A DNA stretch of 64,000 bases, taken from the NCBI GenBank assembly GCA_964522665.1, contig CAZFVY010000009.1, positions 1 through 64,000 on the forward strand, given 5' to 3'. Under the pieces are notes generated by a model that saw nothing but the letters and a program-made list of their open reading frames with translations, had not been told where the DNA came from and did not search any database. The stretch comes from CAZFVY01 sp964522665. Lineage in GTDB: Bacteria; Verrucomicrobiota; Verrucomicrobiia; Limisphaerales; CAZFVY01. Positions 60,766-64,000 of this stretch are shown here, in pieces; position 1 is the stretch's first letter; every line of letters starts with the position of its first letter. The position numbers and the translations under genes are program-made.

Positions 60766-61941
60766 ATGAACGAGATTGCTGAGACCCCGCCGCCACCTCC
60801 CTCCGCCACGGCTGAGGCGGCGCCCGATTTCTCGCGGCCCGTCGTAAAGCCCAAAAAGAGCGCCTTCAAACTGATCGGTGAAGTCCTTGAGCACGGTGGG
60901 CCGGGTTATCTCCAGTTCGCGATCACCAATATCTGCAATGCCAAGTGCGATTTCTGCGGTTTTGCCGTCGATCGCTTCGATCCCAAAAAGCGCCGCAGCG
61001 TCACCCTGAAGGAAGCGCGCGACGTCATCGACATCGCGGTCCGGAACCACATTGGCTACCTCCTTTTCGTCGGCGGCGAACCCCTCGCCCACCGCGACCT
61101 GCGCGCGATGGTGCGCTACGCCGCGGAGTCCGGCCTGCATCCGATGGTCTGCACCAACGGCTCGCTCTGGACGGAGCAGAACATGCGTGATTTGGCCGGC
61201 GACGGACTGAGCAGCGTGATCATGTCGATCGATTCGCACGACGTCGCCCGCCACGAAAAGAACCGCGGCCTGCCCGACGTCTGCCGGAAGATCAAACGCG
61301 CGAACGAGGTTTTCACGGAACTGGGCATCCAAACCACCGCCAGCGTCACGGCCAGCAAGCTGATTGACGACTACGACCGTCTGCCGGGGTTTCTCGCCGA
61401 GCTTGGTTTCACCAGTTGCACCTTCAGCTACCCGCTCACGAACCTGGCCTCGAGCTACCTCAGCTTCAGTGACTCAAGCCTGGTCAGCTACCAGACCGAC
61501 GAGTTGATCGGCGTGTTCGAGAAAATCAAAGTGATGAAGGCCCGGAGCGGTTTCCCGGTGGTGAATCCGGCTGAGTCGCTTTCGGAAATGCAGCGTCACC
61601 TGCGCAAAGAACCGGAGCGTTTCGGCTGCCTGGGTGGGCACAAGTATTTTTACCTCGATTGGAACCTGGACCTCTATCGCTGTCACTTTTGGGAGACCCC
61701 AATGTGCAACATTTATGAGTTCGACCAATCCAAGCTCATCCGCGATGGCTGCACCCGGTGCATGATCGACTGCTACCGCGACCCGAGCGTGCTCCAGTTC
61801 GTCGCGATCAGCGCCAGTGACGCTTACAACAATTTGAAGCGCGGCAAATTCGGCGCGGCGGCGCGAAACATTTTCGACCGGCGGAATTTGACGTCATTGA
61901 AGGCGGTCTGGGATGACCGCCAATGGATTCGCAAGGTCTAG
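60766..61941 (+). CDS. Radical SAM protein with SPASM-like C-terminal cysteines
   Basis: A 391-residue radical SAM enzyme starting at ATG 60766. The cluster motif is TNICNAKCDFCGF with C57, C61, C64; GGEPLAHRDLRAMV and VCTNGSLWTEQNM follow, then VIMSIDSHDV. The C-terminal part has LYRCHFWETPMC and DGCTRCMIDCYRD, a cysteine set that could hold an auxiliary iron-sulfur cluster as in SPASM proteins. The N-terminal 30 residues are proline/alanine-rich. It follows hpnJ by 258 bases on the same strand. A role in hopanoid head-group modification is suggested by context only; it could as well act on a peptide or a lipid. Confidence 0.82.
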   Translation: MNEIAETPPPPPSATAEAAPDFSRPVVKPKKSAFKLIGEVLEHGGPGYLQFAITNICNAKCDFCGFAVDRFDPKKRRSVTLKEARDVIDIAVRNHIGYLLFVGGEPLAHRDLRAMVRYAAESGLHPMVCTNGSLWTEQNMRDLAGDGLSSVIMSIDSHDVARHEKNRGLPDVCRKIKRANEVFTELGIQTTASVTASKLIDDYDRLPGFLAELGFTSCTFSYPLTNLASSYLSFSDSSLVSYQTDELIGVFEKIKVMKARSGFPVVNPAESLSEMQRHLRKEPERFGCLGGHKYFYLDWNLDLYRCHFWETPMCNIYEFDQSKLIRDGCTRCMIDCYRDPSVLQFVAISASDAYNNLKRGKFGAAARNIFDRRNLTSLKAVWDDRQWIRKV

Positions 61942-61986
61942 CGAACGGGGCGTTCCAGGGGCTTCAGTCCAAACCGTTTTCCACGC

Positions 61987-62616
61987 GTGTTTTCGCTGCA
62001 ACAACTTTTCGGGAAGGGCGACAAGTTTTTTGACCTGCTGGAGGCCAGCGCGGAGGAGGCCCACGCCAGCGCGCGCGCCCTGGTCAAGATCGTGCAAACC
62101 AGCGCCGTGCCGACCACGCTGGAGGAGTTCGTCCTCTGCCGCCGGCGGGACAAGCGGATCACCGAGCAGATCGGCGAGGAACTGGTCAAAACGTTCATCA
62201 CGAGCCTTGAACGCGAGGATATCGAAGCGCTCTCCGTCGCCCTGTACAAAATTCCGAAGGCGGCGGAAAAATTCGCCGAACACTTCATCATTGGCGTCAA
62301 GCATTTGGCCGGCGCCGACTTTTCCGGCCAGGTCTCGATGCTTGAACAGGCGACGTTGACGGTTTCTGAAATGATCAAGGATCTGCGGAGCATGAAAGGA
62401 ATGGAGCGGATCAAGGAACTGAACGACCGCCTGCAATATCTCGAGGGCGAGGCCGACAAGCTGATGCTCGAATTGCTGCGCGACCTCTACTCGGGGCGGC
62501 ACGATCCTTTGAAAGTCGTCGTGCTCAAAGACCTCTTCGAGTTGCTCGAGAAAGTCATCGACCGTTGCCGGGATGCCGGCAACGTGATTACCCACATCGT
62601 GCTGAAGAATTCCTAA
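61987..62616 (+). CDS. DUF47 / PhoU-like regulator of the phosphate transporter
   Basis: A 209-residue helical protein of the DUF47 family (COG1392), the usual partner of Pit-type phosphate permeases and thought to act as chaperone or regulator. It starts at GTG 61987 (FSLQQLFGKGDKFFDLLEASAEEAHASAR region). FITSLEREDIEALSVALYKI and the end DPLKVVVLKDLFELLEKVIDRCRDAGNVI are characteristic. No membrane segment is present. It lies 9 bases before the pit gene. Confidence 0.88.
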   Translation: MFSLQQLFGKGDKFFDLLEASAEEAHASARALVKIVQTSAVPTTLEEFVLCRRRDKRITEQIGEELVKTFITSLEREDIEALSVALYKIPKAAEKFAEHFIIGVKHLAGADFSGQVSMLEQATLTVSEMIKDLRSMKGMERIKELNDRLQYLEGEADKLMLELLRDLYSGRHDPLKVVVLKDLFELLEKVIDRCRDAGNVITHIVLKNS

Positions 62617-62625
62617 GGTCATCGC

Positions 62626-63726
62626 ATGACGTTGACCCTGGTCTTCATCGTCATTTTCGTGGCGCTCGTGTTCACCTACACGAATGGCTTCCACGATACC
62701 GCCAACTCCATCGCGACGGTCGTCGGCACCAAGGTTCTGAGTCCGCGCCACGCCATCATCCTCGCGGCCGTCACGAATCTGGTCGGCGCCATGGTCGGCG
62801 GGGAAGTTGCCAAGACGATCGCCTCGGGTTTGGTCGATGCGAATTCGGTTTCGACCTACACGCTGCTGGTCGCGCTGATCGGCGCCATCGTCTGGAACCT
62901 GCTCACCTGGTACGTCGGCCTGCCGTCCAGCTCCAGCCACGCGCTCATCGGCGGGTTGTGCGGCGCCGCCCTCGCGTCCGCCCACGGGAATTGGGGCGTC
63001 TTAATCTGGTCCAAGCCGCCTCTCCCCGGCCAACATTGGTGGGCCGGGGCCGGTCTCCTGTACAAGGTCGTTGTGCCGATGATTATTTCGCCCGTGTGCG
63101 GCTTCGCAATCGCCTACCTCGTGATGGGAGCGCTCTATTATATGCTGCAAGGCTGGCGCCCGACCAAGGTCCATCGCGTCTTTGGCCGTCTGCAACTTCT
63201 GAGCGCCGCGTATATGGGCTTCAGCCACGGAACCAACGACGCGCAGAAAACGATGGGCATTATCGCGTTGGCGCTCGTGGGAGCGACCAAAGCGGGCGTT
63301 TTCAGCCACCTGCCGGCTTGGCTGGCGTTCCTTCAAACCACGGAGGCGGCGAACCCCAAGGATCAGCACATCGCCCTTTGGATCAAGGTACTCTGCGCCC
63401 TCACGATGGCCGGCGGAACCGCGGCGGGTGGTTGGCGCATCATCAAAACCCTCGGTCACAAGATGGTCAAACTGCAGCCCGTCCACGGCTTCGCCGCCGA
63501 GACGGCCGGCGCCACCGTACTGCTGGTTACGGCGGAAATGGGGATGCCCGTCTCGACGACTCACGTCGTCACCACCTCGATCATGGGCGTCGGCGCGGCC
63601 AAGAGCTTCAGCGCCCTGAAATTGGGGGTCATCGAGAGAATTATTTGGGCTTGGATCCTTACCCTGCCCGCGACGGCGGGGGTCGCGTACCTGCTCATGC
63701 GCGCGATTCAAGTCCTCGGGTTTTAG
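62626..63726 (+). CDS. pit: Inorganic phosphate transporter, PiT family
   Basis: A 366-residue membrane carrier that moves metal-phosphate complexes with protons or sodium. The two inverted PiT signature repeats are YTNGFHDTANSIATVVGTK (about 18-36) and GFSHGTNDAQKTMGIIALAL in the second half, each with the family's GxxDxxN-like core. About ten membrane helices are visible, and ETAGATVLLVTAEMGMPVSTTHV is the C-terminal block. It is preceded directly by the DUF47 gene, which fits an operon. Confidence 0.94.
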   Translation: MTLTLVFIVIFVALVFTYTNGFHDTANSIATVVGTKVLSPRHAIILAAVTNLVGAMVGGEVAKTIASGLVDANSVSTYTLLVALIGAIVWNLLTWYVGLPSSSSHALIGGLCGAALASAHGNWGVLIWSKPPLPGQHWWAGAGLLYKVVVPMIISPVCGFAIAYLVMGALYYMLQGWRPTKVHRVFGRLQLLSAAYMGFSHGTNDAQKTMGIIALALVGATKAGVFSHLPAWLAFLQTTEAANPKDQHIALWIKVLCALTMAGGTAAGGWRIIKTLGHKMVKLQPVHGFAAETAGATVLLVTAEMGMPVSTTHVVTTSIMGVGAAKSFSALKLGVIERIIWAWILTLPATAGVAYLLMRAIQVLGF

Positions 63727-63765
63727 CTCGCGGCCGACGAGAGCGCCCGCGCGATCACTCGGGCG

Positions 63766-64000
63766 TTATTGAATCCGCGCCAGCCAAAAATCCCCAATTA
63801 TCGTTTGCTCTCGAAAGAACGGCCGGGCGCGCCGCAGGCGGGCGTCAAAGGGAGAATTCCGCGCTCGATTGTAACGCACCAACCAAACGTTCTTCCCGGT
63901 CTGGCCCGGTAACGAGCCCTCCCATTCGGTCGGCAAAAAGAAGTGCCGGTCCCCCAGCCCGCCGCACACGCCGGAGTCGTCCGTCCGTTGCCGCGGCTCG
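63766..64000 (-). CDS. C-terminal end of an unidentified protein (5' cut by window edge)
   Basis: A minus-strand frame that runs open to the right window edge, so 77 C-terminal residues are seen: RQRTDDSGVCGGLGDRHFFL, TEWEGSLPGQTGKNVWLVRYN and an arginine-rich end (ARLRRARPFF) closing in GDFWLARIQ. The family is not recognised. The composition (aromatic plus charged) looks coding, and the end is convergent with pit (39 bases). Confidence 0.45.
   Translation of the reverse strand, partial: EPRQRTDDSGVCGGLGDRHFFLPTEWEGSLPGQTGKNVWLVRYNRARNSPFDARLRRARPFFREQTIIGDFWLARIQ

Overview
This 64 kb window is high-GC bacterial DNA that reads as a member of the Verrucomicrobiota, most likely the Pedosphaera/Limisphaera side. 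The call is inferred from gene content, not from a marker gene. The signs are secreted proteins ending in a short 'NW...FFRL'-type tail, a planctomycete-type cytochrome c fused to a formylglycine-enzyme-like domain, Tat-exported Gfo/Idh/MocA oxidoreductases in two places, a membrane Ser/Thr kinase with TPR repeats, a DUF1559-like prepilin-like protein and hopanoid side-chain genes. A run of exactly 100 N (5915-6014) shows that this is a scaffolded draft or metagenome assembly. No rRNA, tRNA, CRISPR array, transposase or integrase was recognised.

Layout. 1-2.85 kb: the C-terminal end of an RHS protein with a probable toxin tip, a probable immunity gene, and a second broken RHS fragment. 2.9-7.7 kb: a GT2 glycosyltransferase, a base-excision glycosylase, a TPR membrane protein and a UxaC-like isomerase, interspersed with three copies of a 230 bp triple-hairpin repeat. 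7.8-14.9 kb: secreted and extracytoplasmic proteins that suggest carbohydrate use (Ig-domain protein, alpha/alpha-barrel protein with Asp-boxes, cytochrome/FGE fusion, Gfo/Idh/MocA). 15-19.5 kb: nitrogen and ion transport (glnK-amtB with overlapping stop and start codons, and a divergent NhaD-type antiporter). 19.5-30.6 kb: ApbE, an overlapping nucleotidyltransferase pair, a second Tat oxidoreductase, an MFS carrier, a prepilin-like protein, an ACE-like M2 peptidase, a kinase and ThrH.

30.6-41.7 kb: phospholipid entry steps (plsY-gpsA) next to an exopolysaccharide or O-antigen locus. The locus holds a Wzy/ligase-like membrane protein, two GT4 transferases, a methyltransferase, a DUF362 protein and a CapK/PaaK-like adenylate-forming protein in one + strand run, followed by a GDP-mannose 3,5-epimerase-like protein and a WecB/TagA transferase on the - strand. 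41.7-54.5 kb: housekeeping and extracytoplasmic genes (IscA-like, a large TPR protein, uvrA, a LOG-family protein, PQQ-type dehydrogenase with cytochrome c, M19 dipeptidase, an HGSNAT-like acyltransferase, a PQQ beta-propeller). 54.5-64 kb: an orphan flagellin-like protein, small lipoproteins, then an hpnH-hpnJ-radical SAM run ending in a phosphate transport pair (DUF47-pit).

The points most worth pursuing are the RHS tip and immunity pair, the triple-hairpin repeat that coincides with the scaffold gap, the orphan flagellin-like protein, the HpnH enlarged by a SHOCT-like insert, the DUF362/CapK pair inside a polysaccharide operon, and the overlapping small-protein/nucleotidyltransferase pair.
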